Assembly (NCBI RefSeq): GCF_039535095.1 | Contig: NZ_BAAAWN010000001.1 | Location: 496,001-560,000, forward strand | Reading direction: 5' to 3' | Length of the DNA: 64,000 nucleotides | From: Arthrobacter ramosus | GTDB taxonomy: Bacteria; Actinomycetota; Actinomycetes; Actinomycetales; Micrococcaceae | Made by a program: the position numbers and the translations under genes | In this document: piece after piece, positions 25,703 to 34,540 of the stretch | Layout: every line of letters begins with the position of its first letter | Numbering within the stretch: the stretch's first letter is position 1 | The notes under the pieces: model-generated | The model's database searches: none | Seen by the model: only the letters and a program-made list of their open reading frames with translations | Told to the model about the DNA's origin: nothing

Positions 25703-27367
25703 TTAGCTTTCGGTGTCCAGCGGGAGCCGGACTGAAACCGTGGTTCCCACGCCGAGGGCGGACTCGACATCGAGACGGCCGGAATGACGTTCCACAATGT
25801 CGTGGGCTATAGCCAGGCCCAGCCCGCTTCCGGGGATGGCCGCAGTGGAGGCGTTTGAGGCGCGGAAGAACCGTGTAAATACCTGGTCGATTTCCGTTTC
25901 CGGGATCCCGACGCCGGTGTCTTCCACGCGCACCACCACGCTGGGAACCGTGCCGGGGTCCGAGGTGATCCCGCTGCTAACGGCAACATGGCCGCCGTCA
26001 GGCGTGAACTTGATCGCGTTACTGATGATGTTGGCGAAGACTTGCTCAAGCTTGGCCTCGTCGGCGTGGACAGTCATGGTTCCCGGCGCATGCATCACGG
26101 TAAGGGACAGCGAACGGGAGTCCGCGAGCGGCTGCAACGTCGAGACAACAAGCCTGAGCAGGGTGCCCACATTCACGTGGCTCAATTGGAGGTCGCCGGA
26201 AGTGTCCTGGTGCGAGACGGTGAGCATGTCTTCGATCAGCCGTCGGAGCCTTTCGGCATTTCGTGAAATGACGTCGACCATCCGCCCGACACCCGCGGGA
26301 AGGGGTCCGCCGGCGCCAGAGCGGATCATGTCCAGATAGGCCGTGATGGACGTCAGGGGGGTTCGAAGTTCGTGGTTCACGGTTGTGAGGAAGTCGGTCT
26401 TGGCCTGGTCGAGTTCCTGGAGCTTGTACATGACCTGCTGTTGCGCGCCGATCAAGTGGCTCTGCATCAGGCCGTACGCCAAGTTCCCCGAGACGTGCTG
26501 AATCAGGCCTATTTCGGCCCGGGTCCATTCCTGCGCCGTGTCCGGGCGGGCGATCCAGATGACCCCGAGAACGAGATCTCCCTCGCCCACCGGCACCACA
26601 ACAGACGCCGACGGCGCACCCGCACCACCCAGCGCACCCGCACCACCGGGACGCCCCGCGAGAGCCGAACCCGTACCACCCGCGGGAGCCCGTTTCGGCA
26701 GCGGTTGCACCTCGGCTTCTGCCCACAATCGCTCCGCCAGTTCGAACGTGGCGATGTCGTCCGTGAGTTCGCTTGGCAGGACTCCCGGTACCAGTCCAGG
26801 AGCGTTCCATTCGGCGCTCACCTGGGGCACGCGTGAGTCCGGGAACGTGGTGAACCAGACGTATTCCGCGCCCAGGGCCTCGCCGATTCCGTCCACCAGA
26901 TGCCGGGCAATCCGGCCTGGATCAATGGTTGACCGGATCGCCGCGGACACCTTCCTCAGGCTCTCCCTCAGCGATTCGGCTTCCGAACGGCGGCGCGTCC
27001 GTTCGGCGGCACGGGCTATCAGTACCAGTGCCCTGTGTGCCCGAAATGCGGGCGGCTGGGCCCTGTAGGCAAAATCCGCAATGGTCCACGCTTCAAGGGC
27101 GGCAATATCCAGCTCGTCCTCGGGATCCAGCAAGAGCAAAACCGGGGCGTCATTCCGGGGAAGGAACTCGCGGAGGTCGTTGTCGACCACCAGCACGTCG
27201 CTCGGTTCGCTTTCCAGCGCGGCCGCGAGCGAACCGGCGTCGTGCGCTGAACGAACCACGAACCCCGCCGCGGCGAGCGCCGCAACCGTCTCTTCGTGAC
27301 GGACCGTGTCAGGGTCTGCCACCAAGGCGCGGTTTGGCGACGACGCGTTCGCCACAGAACTCTCCAC
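25703..27367 (-). CDS. Cytoplasmic sensor histidine kinase with receiver-like and GAF domains
   Basis: This 554-residue protein lacks membrane segments. Residues about 10-115 resemble a response-regulator receiver (ALVADPD, 'SDVLVVDNDLREFLP') but the conserved Lys of the last strand is missing (RAQPP). A GAF-like domain follows (about 145-310, 'LVDGIGEALGAEYVWFTTFP', interrupted by a Gly/Ala/Pro-rich insert). Then come HisKA with phospho-accepting His in 'TTVNHELRTPLTS' and an HATPase with 'NIISNAIKFTPDGG', 'VEDTGVGIP' and 'GSGLGLAIAHDIV'. GTG start with GGAGCG upstream. It probably partners the response regulator at 24178. Confidence 0.9.
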   Translation of the reverse strand: MESSVANASSPNRALVADPDTVRHEETVAALAAAGFVVRSAHDAGSLAAALESEPSDVLVVDNDLREFLPRNDAPVLLLLDPEDELDIAALEAWTIADFAYRAQPPAFRAHRALVLIARAAERTRRRSEAESLRESLRKVSAAIRSTIDPGRIARHLVDGIGEALGAEYVWFTTFPDSRVPQVSAEWNAPGLVPGVLPSELTDDIATFELAERLWAEAEVQPLPKRAPAGGTGSALAGRPGGAGALGGAGAPSASVVVPVGEGDLVLGVIWIARPDTAQEWTRAEIGLIQHVSGNLAYGLMQSHLIGAQQQVMYKLQELDQAKTDFLTTVNHELRTPLTSITAYLDMIRSGAGGPLPAGVGRMVDVISRNAERLRRLIEDMLTVSHQDTSGDLQLSHVNVGTLLRLVVSTLQPLADSRSLSLTVMHAPGTMTVHADEAKLEQVFANIISNAIKFTPDGGHVAVSSGITSDPGTVPSVVVRVEDTGVGIPETEIDQVFTRFFRASNASTAAIPGSGLGLAIAHDIVERHSGRLDVESALGVGTTVSVRLPLDTES

Positions 27368-27421
27368 TGCGCTCCTACTGTTTCGGTTCGGCCCCCCACA
27401 GAGAGCCTACTATCGAGAACG

Positions 27422-29617
27422 CTACTTGAGCCCCGCCCCGGGCAGCAGATCGACGGCGCCGAGCGAGTCCGCGACGAAGGCATAGTCCCAAGCCCGCTCG
27501 CGCCATTGCACGTATCGTCCCGAGGCTCCGCCGTGTCCGCCGTCCATCTCGATCTTCATTACGATGGGCGCCGTACCGGTGGTCTCGGAACGCAGCACCT
27601 GGACCCACTTGGCTGGCTCCACGTAGAACACGCGGGTGTCGTTGAAAGAGGTCACTGCGGCGATCCGCGGGTACGAAACGGCGCGGATGTTCTCGTACGG
27701 AGTGTACGACTTCATGTACTCGTACACCTCGGGATCGGTGATGGGGTTGCCCCATTCTTCCCATTCGAGCGCGGAGAGCGGCAGTTCCGGGTCCAGGATG
27801 GTGTTGAGCGCGTCCACGAACGGCACGGCTGCCACGATCGCCGCGTACTTTTCCGGTGCAAGGTTGGCCACAGCGCCCATGAGCAGGCCGCCTGCAGAGC
27901 CACCCATGGCGGCGATCCGCTCCGGCGCCACCCAGCCGGACTGTGAAAGCCAGTCCGTTGCGGCGATGAAGTCCGTGAAGGTGTTCTTCTTGTTGAGCTT
28001 CTTGCCGTCGTCGTACCAGCGCCGGCCGAGCTCGCCACCGCCGCGGATGTGGGCGATTACCATGACGATTCCGCGGTCGAGGAGGGACAGCCTGGCCACC
28101 CCGAAGCCGGGATCCATGCTGACCTCGTACGAGCCATAGCCGTAGACCAGGCCCGCGGCGCTCGAGTCCTGCGAAACGGACGCGTGCCGCAGCACGGAGA
28201 GGGGCACGCGCGTGCCGTCCGCCGCCGTCGCCCATTCCCGGGTGGCCACGTAGTCGGACGCGGTGTAGCCGCCCAGCACAGGGCTTTCCTTCCGCAGCAG
28301 CAGTTCGCCGTTCGGCAGCGCGGCGGTGGGCAGCACGAAGTCGTACACCCGCGACGGCGTGAAGAAAGACGTGTAGCCAATGCGGATCACCGGGGCTTCG
28401 TAGTCAGAACCTGCCACCCCTGCCGTGTACAGCTCCTCGTCGAAGGCAGGCTCAACGGCGGCGCCCTGCGCCGAGGTTCCCAGGCCGGCGAGGGGCAGCA
28501 CCTGCACGCGTTCGATCGTGTCCTGCCGTACCGCCACCACCAGATGCGTCGAGGTGACGCCGGCCCCGTTGACGCGAACGGCGTCGGAATGCTCGACGAC
28601 GGTGCGCCACTGCTGCTCAGCCAGCGGCTTGGCGAACTCGGCCGGGTCCGCGATGGACACCATCGAGTTGATGGCATCCTTGTTATGGGTCAGGAGGATG
28701 GTCTCAACACCATCAAGCAGGAACGGCTCGGCCTCGTAGAGGATGCGTTCGTCGCGGGAAATCACGGTGGACAGGCCGGCGTCGTAGTCGTCAAAGCGCA
28801 GCAAGCGCGTCTCGCTGAACTCCGAGCAGCCGATGCTCAGCACCAGGTACCTCCGGTCGGAGGAGAGCTCGAACCCGAGCCACATGGAGACGTCGTCCTC
28901 TTGGTAGATGACCCCGTCCTCGCTGACTGGGGTTCCCAGGACGTGCGACTTCACCTGGTACGGGCGCCACGAATCGTCCACCACGGTGTAGAAGATCCGG
29001 GTGCCGTCGGGGGAGAAGGCCACGCCGTAGAAGATGTTCTCGATGACGTCGGGCAGCAGTTCACCCGTGCGCAGGTCCTTGATGCGGAGCGTGAAGCGTT
29101 CCTCGCCCGAGTTGTCCACAGCGTAGGCGTAAAGGTCGCCGTCCACTGTCACGGCACTGCCGCCAACGGAGAAGAACGGCTTGCCTTCAGCCTCGGCATT
29201 GCCGTCCAGCAGGACTTCTTCACCCTGGAGTTCGACGCCGGGTTCCACCGCCGGCGGGGTCCAGTCAGCCACGGGATCGCCGGAGTTTGCGGCCCGGACG
29301 CGGCAATGAATGCCGTACTCCTTGCCCTCGACGGAGCGGGTGTAGTACCACCAATCGTCCTTGCGGTTGGGAACCGAGAGGTCCGTCTCCTGGGTGCGTC
29401 CCTTGATTTCCTGGAAGATGGCCTCGCGCAGCGGTTCCTGGTGTGCTGTGACGGCTTCCTGGTAGGCGTTTTCAGCCTTCAAGTGCTCGACGACCTCGGA
29501 GGATTCCTTGTCCCGCAGCCATTCGTAGTTGTCCACAAAAACATCGCCGTGGTGCTCGCGGGTGGTGGGCACCTTCTTGGCGACGGGGGGAACTGGAGGG
29601 ATGACAGTCTGGCTCAT
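27422..29617 (-). CDS. ptrB: Oligopeptidase B / prolyl-oligopeptidase-family serine peptidase (S9A)
   Basis: This 731-residue cytoplasmic peptidase cleaves short peptides, in the oligopeptidase B branch after basic residues. An N-terminal seven-bladed propeller (about 80-430) is followed by the alpha/beta-hydrolase domain with nucleophile motif GGSAGG, 'YGYGSYEVSMDPGFGVARLS' ahead of it, and the catalytic His in 'EMDGGHGGASGR' near the C-terminus. 'HGDVFVDNYEWLRDKES' at the start is typical. The length is standard for the family. The symbol is by family resemblance. Confidence 0.92.
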   Translation of the reverse strand: MSQTVIPPVPPVAKKVPTTREHHGDVFVDNYEWLRDKESSEVVEHLKAENAYQEAVTAHQEPLREAIFQEIKGRTQETDLSVPNRKDDWWYYTRSVEGKEYGIHCRVRAANSGDPVADWTPPAVEPGVELQGEEVLLDGNAEAEGKPFFSVGGSAVTVDGDLYAYAVDNSGEERFTLRIKDLRTGELLPDVIENIFYGVAFSPDGTRIFYTVVDDSWRPYQVKSHVLGTPVSEDGVIYQEDDVSMWLGFELSSDRRYLVLSIGCSEFSETRLLRFDDYDAGLSTVISRDERILYEAEPFLLDGVETILLTHNKDAINSMVSIADPAEFAKPLAEQQWRTVVEHSDAVRVNGAGVTSTHLVVAVRQDTIERVQVLPLAGLGTSAQGAAVEPAFDEELYTAGVAGSDYEAPVIRIGYTSFFTPSRVYDFVLPTAALPNGELLLRKESPVLGGYTASDYVATREWATAADGTRVPLSVLRHASVSQDSSAAGLVYGYGSYEVSMDPGFGVARLSLLDRGIVMVIAHIRGGGELGRRWYDDGKKLNKKNTFTDFIAATDWLSQSGWVAPERIAAMGGSAGGLLMGAVANLAPEKYAAIVAAVPFVDALNTILDPELPLSALEWEEWGNPITDPEVYEYMKSYTPYENIRAVSYPRIAAVTSFNDTRVFYVEPAKWVQVLRSETTGTAPIVMKIEMDGGHGGASGRYVQWRERAWDYAFVADSLGAVDLLPGAGLK

Positions 29618-29680
29618 GGGCTAACTCTATAGACGGCCACTGCCACGCGACCACCGATTTCGCTCAGGGCGGCCGCTCCG

Positions 29681-30154
29681 TCAGCACACGACTGTCCCTT
29701 GGAAGGGTTGGCCCGTCCACACATTGCCGGGAGATGCCTGGTATAGCCCGTGGATCTGGTAGGTCCAGGTGCCCTTTGCCGCAACGGCTTTGGTGTAGGT
29801 TCCATTGGACGTTTGCATGTTGCCGCCGCCGGGGTTCGTCACCGTGAAATCGTAGGACGTGGCGCGGGGCACCGTTCCGTAGCTAGTCACAACGATGCTG
29901 AGGCTGCGTGCCACGCAGGTGGCCGCCACACTTGCTCCGGTCGGGGCAGGGAGCGACATCGTCCCTACGCTGGTTGAAGCGGAGTCCATTCCAGTGAACG
30001 CAGCCTGCGCGATACCGGGAGCGAAGACCAGTACCGCAGCCGCCGCCAGGACCGCCGCGACCCGACCCAACGCAGGCGTCTTCGCGACGTCGGCGGTGCT
30101 CCGGCTTCTACGCAAGGTCAGCGGCTTTCTGTCAGGCCCGGTGGTCCATTCCAT
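29681..30154 (-). CDS. Small secreted protein of the signal-peptidase cluster
   Basis: This 157-residue product has an N-terminal basic region (KPLTLRRSRS), a signal-type hydrophobic segment 'RVAAVLAAAAVLVFAPGIAQ' followed by AAFTG, and a mature part rich in Ser, Thr and Gly that looks like a beta-sandwich (a fibronectin type III-like pattern: 'TSYDFTVTNPGG', 'GTWTYQIHGLYQASPG'). Two Cys residues, one at the very C-terminus, could form a disulfide. It follows the signal peptidase gene by 58 bp on the same strand and is probably its substrate or a surface component. No named family is recognised. Confidence 0.72.
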   Translation of the reverse strand: MEWTTGPDRKPLTLRRSRSTADVAKTPALGRVAAVLAAAAVLVFAPGIAQAAFTGMDSASTSVGTMSLPAPTGASVAATCVARSLSIVVTSYGTVPRATSYDFTVTNPGGGNMQTSNGTYTKAVAAKGTWTYQIHGLYQASPGNVWTGQPFQGTVVC

Positions 30155-30212
30155 TCTTAGCGCTTTCGTGCGGTAAGGGCAGGGCGACCGGTTCGGTTCT
30201 GTGAAGAGGATT

Positions 30213-31217
30213 TCATGCGGCGCGCCGGGTGGTGTGACCGCCCAGGGCTTTTTCCAACTGCGGTTGGTGCTGGCGGACGAGTTCCCCGGCTTCAATCGCC
30301 GCGGTGTGATCGGTCATGACCAGGGCGTGCTCGAGGCGGACGCAGTGCTGTTCCATCCGGAGCGCCCCCACCATCGAGGAGCTGGTTTTCAGGCTGAGCA
30401 CAGCATCCATCGCGAGGTCACTGTTGCCGGTGCTCAGGGCTTGGCTGATCTTGTCCACCCGATGGGGCAGCAGCTTGGCGTAGGCGGCGGCGAACTTCTC
30501 GGCGGCTTCCTTGCTTTTCATCTCCCTGGCCAGGCGCTTGAGGGGGCGACGGTCAAAGGCCGGGAGGGGCCGCCCGGTGCCGGCCTCCGCGGCGTCGTCG
30601 ACTTCGGGCTTTTTCCGCCAGATGGAGACGAGCACCATGACCACCAGGGCGGCCGGAGCGCCATACATCAGGACCTTCAGGACAACGGGATCACGAAGAG
30701 CGCGGATCGCGTTGCCGAGGTAGGGAACGGTGAACACCTGGCGGTCAACCTGGCCTGCTGCCAGGGCTGCTGTCCAGGGGTCGGCGCCGTTGTTGGCATC
30801 GCCCTTGGTGCGGACGGTGGCAGTGCCTTGGCTGTTCACTGCCAAGTCGATGATCCGGTGGGTCTCAACCCGCTGGTCCTCCACCGGAATGTGGTAGGTG
30901 ATGATGTCCCCGACCTTCAGGTCCCGGACCGCCACGGGAACGGTGACAACCACGTCTCCCGGGTTGATCAGCGGCGACATCGAGCCGGTGAGCATGGTGC
31001 TGGTCTGGTAGCCCAGGACGCGGGGTCCGACGGCGAGGAACAGGAACGCAGCGACCGCGGCGACCATGACCGTCGTCGTGATGACGCTGACCACGGCCGG
31101 GGCAATCCTTGACCCAGCACCTTGAGTCTTATCGGTTCCGGGCTTTTCGGAGCCGGGCGTCGCCGTCGTTACGGCTGTCGGGGAGACCCGCCGTTGGCGG
31201 ACCGGTGATGCGGTCAT
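30213..31217 (-). CDS. sipW: ER-type signal peptidase I (SipW-like) fused to a degenerate HPt-like domain
   Basis: This 334-residue membrane protease has the Ser-His catalytic pattern of archaeal/ER-type signal peptidases: Ser79 in TGSMSP and His120 in VETHRI, with 'VRTKGDANNGADPW' (Asp140 region) following. Membrane anchors lie near residues 40-66 and 180-200. A Pro/charged linker leads to a C-terminal helical domain (about 225-330) containing 'DAVLSLKTSSSMVGALRM'. That domain resembles histidine phosphotransfer (HPt) modules, but the phospho-accepting His position (Lys277 minus 3) is Leu. The same domain forms the protein at 46451-46906. Neighbours with SipW-type signals are its likely substrates. 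Confidence 0.88.
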   Translation of the reverse strand: MTASPVRQRRVSPTAVTTATPGSEKPGTDKTQGAGSRIAPAVVSVITTTVMVAAVAAFLFLAVGPRVLGYQTSTMLTGSMSPLINPGDVVVTVPVAVRDLKVGDIITYHIPVEDQRVETHRIIDLAVNSQGTATVRTKGDANNGADPWTAALAAGQVDRQVFTVPYLGNAIRALRDPVVLKVLMYGAPAALVVMVLVSIWRKKPEVDDAAEAGTGRPLPAFDRRPLKRLAREMKSKEAAEKFAAAYAKLLPHRVDKISQALSTGNSDLAMDAVLSLKTSSSMVGALRMEQHCVRLEHALVMTDHTAAIEAGELVRQHQPQLEKALGGHTTRRAA

Positions 31218-31241
31218 GGCTGGGTCTCCGTTCTGGGGGAG

Positions 31242-31284
31242 GCCCTCCGCCGTCGTTTTTCAGGGGGGCTCGACGGCGGAGGGC
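31242..31284. terminator. Stem-loop between the TasA-like gene and the signal peptidase gene
   Basis: GCCCTCCGCCGTCG (31242-31255) pairs perfectly with CGACGGCGGAGGGC (31271-31284) over a 15-nt loop. It lies in the intercistronic gap of minus-strand genes. There is no T-run on the minus strand, so it may attenuate or stabilise the upstream TasA-like transcript relative to the peptidase. Confidence 0.65.
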
Positions 31285-31305
31285 TGGCTGGGGGTGGGGG
31301 CAGGG

Positions 31306-31926
31306 TTACTGGTTGGTGGCGGTGCGCTGGGTGCCCGTGAAGTTGAACGCGATGGTGCTGCTCTGGTTCTGGAGGGTGTTGTCGGCTGTGGACGGCAGGG
31401 TCAGCGTGACCCGCAGGTTATCGGTGTGTCCGGCCGTAACCGAGGTCAGGTTCGCCAGGGCCACGTTGGCCCCGATGACGGGGCGGGAAGCCAGCACCGA
31501 AGTGGTGGTGCCGCCGCAGGTGTAGGTGTACGCGGGGGCGGTGCCGGCTTCGCTCCATGCCACGGAGCAGTCATCGACGGCTACCTGCAGGCCCATGGTG
31601 GTGTTGGTGTCCAGCAAGGAGGTCGGCAGGGCCGAGGTGGTCAGGGTGATCGCTGACAGCGACTGGTTTCCAGTTGCGTTGCTCAGCGTGGCCACGCGCT
31701 GCACGGTGTCGCCGGGGACCAAACCGGAAGCGGCGACGCTGAGCCGGTTCGCGGTGCCGGATGCGCCCAGGGCGATGTTGACGATGCCGGAGGCGACGGT
31801 GTTGCTTGCGGAAGTGCTGGAGGTGAAGGCACCGTAGGTTCCCAGTCCCGCCACGCCCGCAGCTGTGCCGACCAGGGCCAGGGAAGCAATGACTTTGCCG
31901 GTGGTGGTTTTCAGGTTGAGACCCAT
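31306..31926 (-). CDS. SipW-dependent-type (TasA/camelysin-like) secreted protein
   Basis: This 206-residue protein has an N-terminus of the kind processed by SipW-type peptidases: 'KVIASLALVGTAAGVAGLGT' then YGAFTSSTSASNTVASG, where cleavage follows the hydrophobic core and the mature end carries the FTSS.AS.NTV pattern. The rest is a Ser/Thr/Val-rich beta-sandwich with one likely disulfide (DDCSVAW / YTCGG). In Bacillus, TasA-like proteins form biofilm fibres; whether this one does is inference. It directly precedes the ER-type signal peptidase gene. Confidence 0.85.
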   Translation of the reverse strand: MGLNLKTTTGKVIASLALVGTAAGVAGLGTYGAFTSSTSASNTVASGIVNIALGASGTANRLSVAASGLVPGDTVQRVATLSNATGNQSLSAITLTTSALPTSLLDTNTTMGLQVAVDDCSVAWSEAGTAPAYTYTCGGTTTSVLASRPVIGANVALANLTSVTAGHTDNLRVTLTLPSTADNTLQNQSSTIAFNFTGTQRTATNQ

Positions 31927-32086
31927 GATGATTTCCGTTTCTTGAAGCCCGCGAGACCAGGACTTTGCTGTCCGATGACCTCTACTTTCCGGCAGGAGTT
32001 TTAGGAAGCCGCAAGGATCCCGCAAGCTTTTCTCGAAGATTAGTTAAATATTCAATCAAGATTTTTGCGAGTGTTGAGCAGCCGGC

Positions 32087-33142
32087 TCAGTAACCGTGGG
32101 CTGCCACATACTGCGGGAGCGTGTCGTCCCGCAGTGCCGCGGCCACTTCTCCGATTCCCGCGTAGTCCGGCAGCACGATGGATTGTCCGTCTGGGGAAGT
32201 ACCCGTGCCCGCCGTGGGAAGGGTGAAGAAGACGGAAGCTTTGGGATCCACGGTGCGGAGTCCGTAGGCCAGGATGGCCACGGACATCGGGTCATAGCCG
32301 TCGTCCACAGTGAGGTAGTTGGTCGCGAATTGGACGAGTCCCAACACGCTGGCGGGATTCTGGACGCCCCCCGAAAGCTTGACCAAGAGAGCGCGGAGGA
32401 ATGTCTGCTGGTCGCGGACGCGCTGGTAGTCGCCGTCGGGGAAGGCGTAGCGCTCGCGGACAAACTCCAGAGCAGCCTGTCCGTCCAAGTGGTTGATGCC
32501 GGCCACGAATTGATGATGGGTCTCAAATGTGGCGGTGAACGGCAGCGTGACATTGACGTCGATCCCGCCGAGGCCATCTGTCAGGGTCTTGAAGCCGTTG
32601 AAGTCCAGCATCACGGTGTGGTCTATGTGCGTGCCCAATAGTGTCTCGACGGTCCGGACCACCAGGGGGATGCCTCCCACCTCGAGGCTGGCGTTGATTT
32701 TTGATGCGCCATAGCCCGGGATGTCCACCCAGTTGTCGCGCATGATCGAAATACCATAGACCTTTTGCCGGTCCGCTGGAACGTGGATCAGCATCAGGCA
32801 ATCGGAGCGTTGATCCGAGGGCTGGCCTGTTGTGACGGTCTGGTTGTTTTGGTCCTTGGCATTCGCACGGCTGTCGCTGCCAATCACCAGGATATTCATG
32901 GGCGCCGCCGGAAGCTCCGGGATTGTCGGCGGGGCCGGCAAAGGGGCCGGCGCCGCTGCAGAGGGCGCATGGGTTTGAGTCGCCGACGGCGTGCCGCTTG
33001 CCGAAGAGCGCGAGGAGGCACTTGAGGGCGACGGTCCGGACGAGGTCCTATTGGATCCGGCAATGACCGCGGCCAGAACCACCACGAGGGCCAGCAGAAT
33101 TGCCAGCCCCGCCGCAAGCCACAGTCGCCGTCGTCCGTCCAT
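32087..33142 (-). CDS. LytR-CpsA-Psr (LCP) family protein
   Basis: This 351-residue membrane-anchored protein has a single N-terminal membrane helix (about 7-28) and a Ser/Pro-rich linker (to about 75). Its LCP catalytic domain starts 'MNILVIGSDSRAN' and includes 'SDCLMLIHVPADRQKVYGIS' followed by 'MRDNWVDIPGYGASKINAS' and 'LEFVRERYAFPDGDYQRVRD'. LCP enzymes attach polymers (teichoic-type or arabinogalactan-like) to peptidoglycan using lipid-linked donors. Located next to the surface-protein cluster and transcribed the same way. Confidence 0.92.
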   Translation of the reverse strand: MDGRRRLWLAAGLAILLALVVVLAAVIAGSNRTSSGPSPSSASSRSSASGTPSATQTHAPSAAAPAPLPAPPTIPELPAAPMNILVIGSDSRANAKDQNNQTVTTGQPSDQRSDCLMLIHVPADRQKVYGISIMRDNWVDIPGYGASKINASLEVGGIPLVVRTVETLLGTHIDHTVMLDFNGFKTLTDGLGGIDVNVTLPFTATFETHHQFVAGINHLDGQAALEFVRERYAFPDGDYQRVRDQQTFLRALLVKLSGGVQNPASVLGLVQFATNYLTVDDGYDPMSVAILAYGLRTVDPKASVFFTLPTAGTGTSPDGQSIVLPDYAGIGEVAAALRDDTLPQYVAAHGY

Positions 33143-33559
33143 GTCCGGAACGTATCACCCAGGTGGGTTAAAAACGCATCAGGGAAGGCCTCATTTCGGC
33201 CACAAAAATCGCCCGCGTGTAGTTCCGGTGTCTCGACAAAATAACGTCTTGGTAGCACGATGAGAGATAAATCTCTCGCCTTCACATGGGCCGGCTTTGC
33301 CGTGTCCTTTCGGTTCCGTAATGGGGGGCTCTAAGCCCACGGAGCCGGACGTTATCCCTGCGAGCAAGGGAGGTCTGCATGGCCCCAACGTCGTGGCGCC
33401 GCACCGTATGCGGGGGACGGGCAGCAGCTGCGAGCTGAAGTTCATAGGGAAGTTCAAGGAAACCGAGTCACCGTCAAACGACGCCATGGTCTCCGGCGCC
33501 TCCAGATTTCCAGGCTAATAGCAGCCGGTCAGCAAAGATTTTCCTAAGGAATGAGTCTT
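33143..33559. other. 417-bp leader/intergenic region ahead of the cupredoxin gene
   Basis: No convincing gene is present. It holds a perfect 7-bp hairpin, GAGAGAT-AA-ATCTCTC (33262-33277), followed by GC-rich self-complementary stretches such as CGGCTTTGCCG (33291-33302 region) and GGGCTCTAAGCCC near 33329. A plus-strand frame at 33297-33518 has no ribosome-binding site and no recognisable protein. The structure content suggests a long 5' leader, but I could not match it to a known riboswitch. Confidence 0.4.
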
Positions 33560-34522
33560 ATGACTGCTCATCCAAAACCCCTTCTATTGCCGCGCCTTCG
33601 AGCGCTCATGATTTTGCTCCTTGCCCTGGTGTTGCCGGTGGCGCTCAGCGGCACAGCGGCAGCGGACAGTGGCAAATCCGCAAGGACGTGGACTGTCCAG
33701 GTCGGCTCCGAATCGTCGGACCAGGCCATCCAGGGGATGTCCTTCCTGCCGAAGGACATTTTCATCAATGCCGGTGACAAGGTCACCTGGGAGGCCAACG
33801 CGGCCGAAATCCATACGGTTACGTTCCTGGCCACGGGGCAAACCATCGAGTCCACGCAACCCTTTGATCCTTTCAGCCCCCTCTATATATCCGCGCAGGG
33901 CGGCACGTCCTACGACGGGCACTCCTATTACAACTCCGGCGTGATGTCGAACGTCTCGAACAGTGGGTTCGCCGAAGTCGGTTCCTACACCCTGAAGTTC
34001 CCGGATACCGGCGATTTCACGTACTACTGCCTGGTGCATGGCGCGGCCCAGAAGGGCACAGTCCACGTGCGGGCCAAGGGTACGGATTACCCGTACAGCC
34101 AGGAGCAGTACAACAACCGGGTAGAGCGGGCGGAAAAGGCCATCATCCGTGACGGCAACCAGCTATGGAGCGACGCCCGCGATCAGGCGGACAACCACAC
34201 CGTGATTGCCGGAGCCGACGACGGCGTGGCCATGGTCATGCGGTTCATCGAACCCAAAGTGGTCATCCACGTTGGTGAGAAAGTGAGCTTCGTGAACAAC
34301 GGCATGGGCGAGCCGCACACCGTGACCTTCGGTGCCGAGCCCGCCAACCCGTTCCCGCCGCTGGGCGATCCGACGAATTACACGGGCGGGCAGCTCAATT
34401 CGGGCATTTTGCCGCCGGGCGTGATATTCACGGTGACCTTCAACAAGGCCGGTGTCTACGACTACATCTGCGCACTCCACGACTACTTTGGAATGGCCGG
34501 CAAGGTGGTGGTGAAGGACTAA
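33560..34522 (+). CDS. Secreted protein with two cupredoxin (plastocyanin-like) domains
   Basis: This 320-residue exported copper protein has a signal peptide (RLRALMILLLALVLPVALSG, cleaved after AAA near residue 35). Domain 1 (about 45-172) has ligand candidates His85, Cys157 and His160, but where Met is expected there is Gln164 (CLVHGAAQKG). Domain 2 (about 225-320) has the full type-1 set His253, Cys304, His307 and Met312 (CALHDYFGMAG). The start at MTAHPKP is preferred over the ATG three codons upstream because AAGGA lies 9 nt before it. Electron transfer or copper storage at the envelope is likely. The partner is unknown. Confidence 0.88.
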   Translation: MTAHPKPLLLPRLRALMILLLALVLPVALSGTAAADSGKSARTWTVQVGSESSDQAIQGMSFLPKDIFINAGDKVTWEANAAEIHTVTFLATGQTIESTQPFDPFSPLYISAQGGTSYDGHSYYNSGVMSNVSNSGFAEVGSYTLKFPDTGDFTYYCLVHGAAQKGTVHVRAKGTDYPYSQEQYNNRVERAEKAIIRDGNQLWSDARDQADNHTVIAGADDGVAMVMRFIEPKVVIHVGEKVSFVNNGMGEPHTVTFGAEPANPFPPLGDPTNYTGGQLNSGILPPGVIFTVTFNKAGVYDYICALHDYFGMAGKVVVKD

Positions 34523-34540
34523 GCTGCTGATTTGAACACA

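Noticed and set aside
25228..25797. Minus-strand frame across the 104-bp repeats
   Set aside because: It overlaps the small secreted peptide gene, the terminator and the kinase C-terminus, has no start signal, and its sequence is just the translated repeat.
33297..33518. Possible small protein before the cupredoxin gene
   Set aside because: No ribosome-binding site, no family match, and the region is rich in self-complementary stretches; a leader RNA is more likely.
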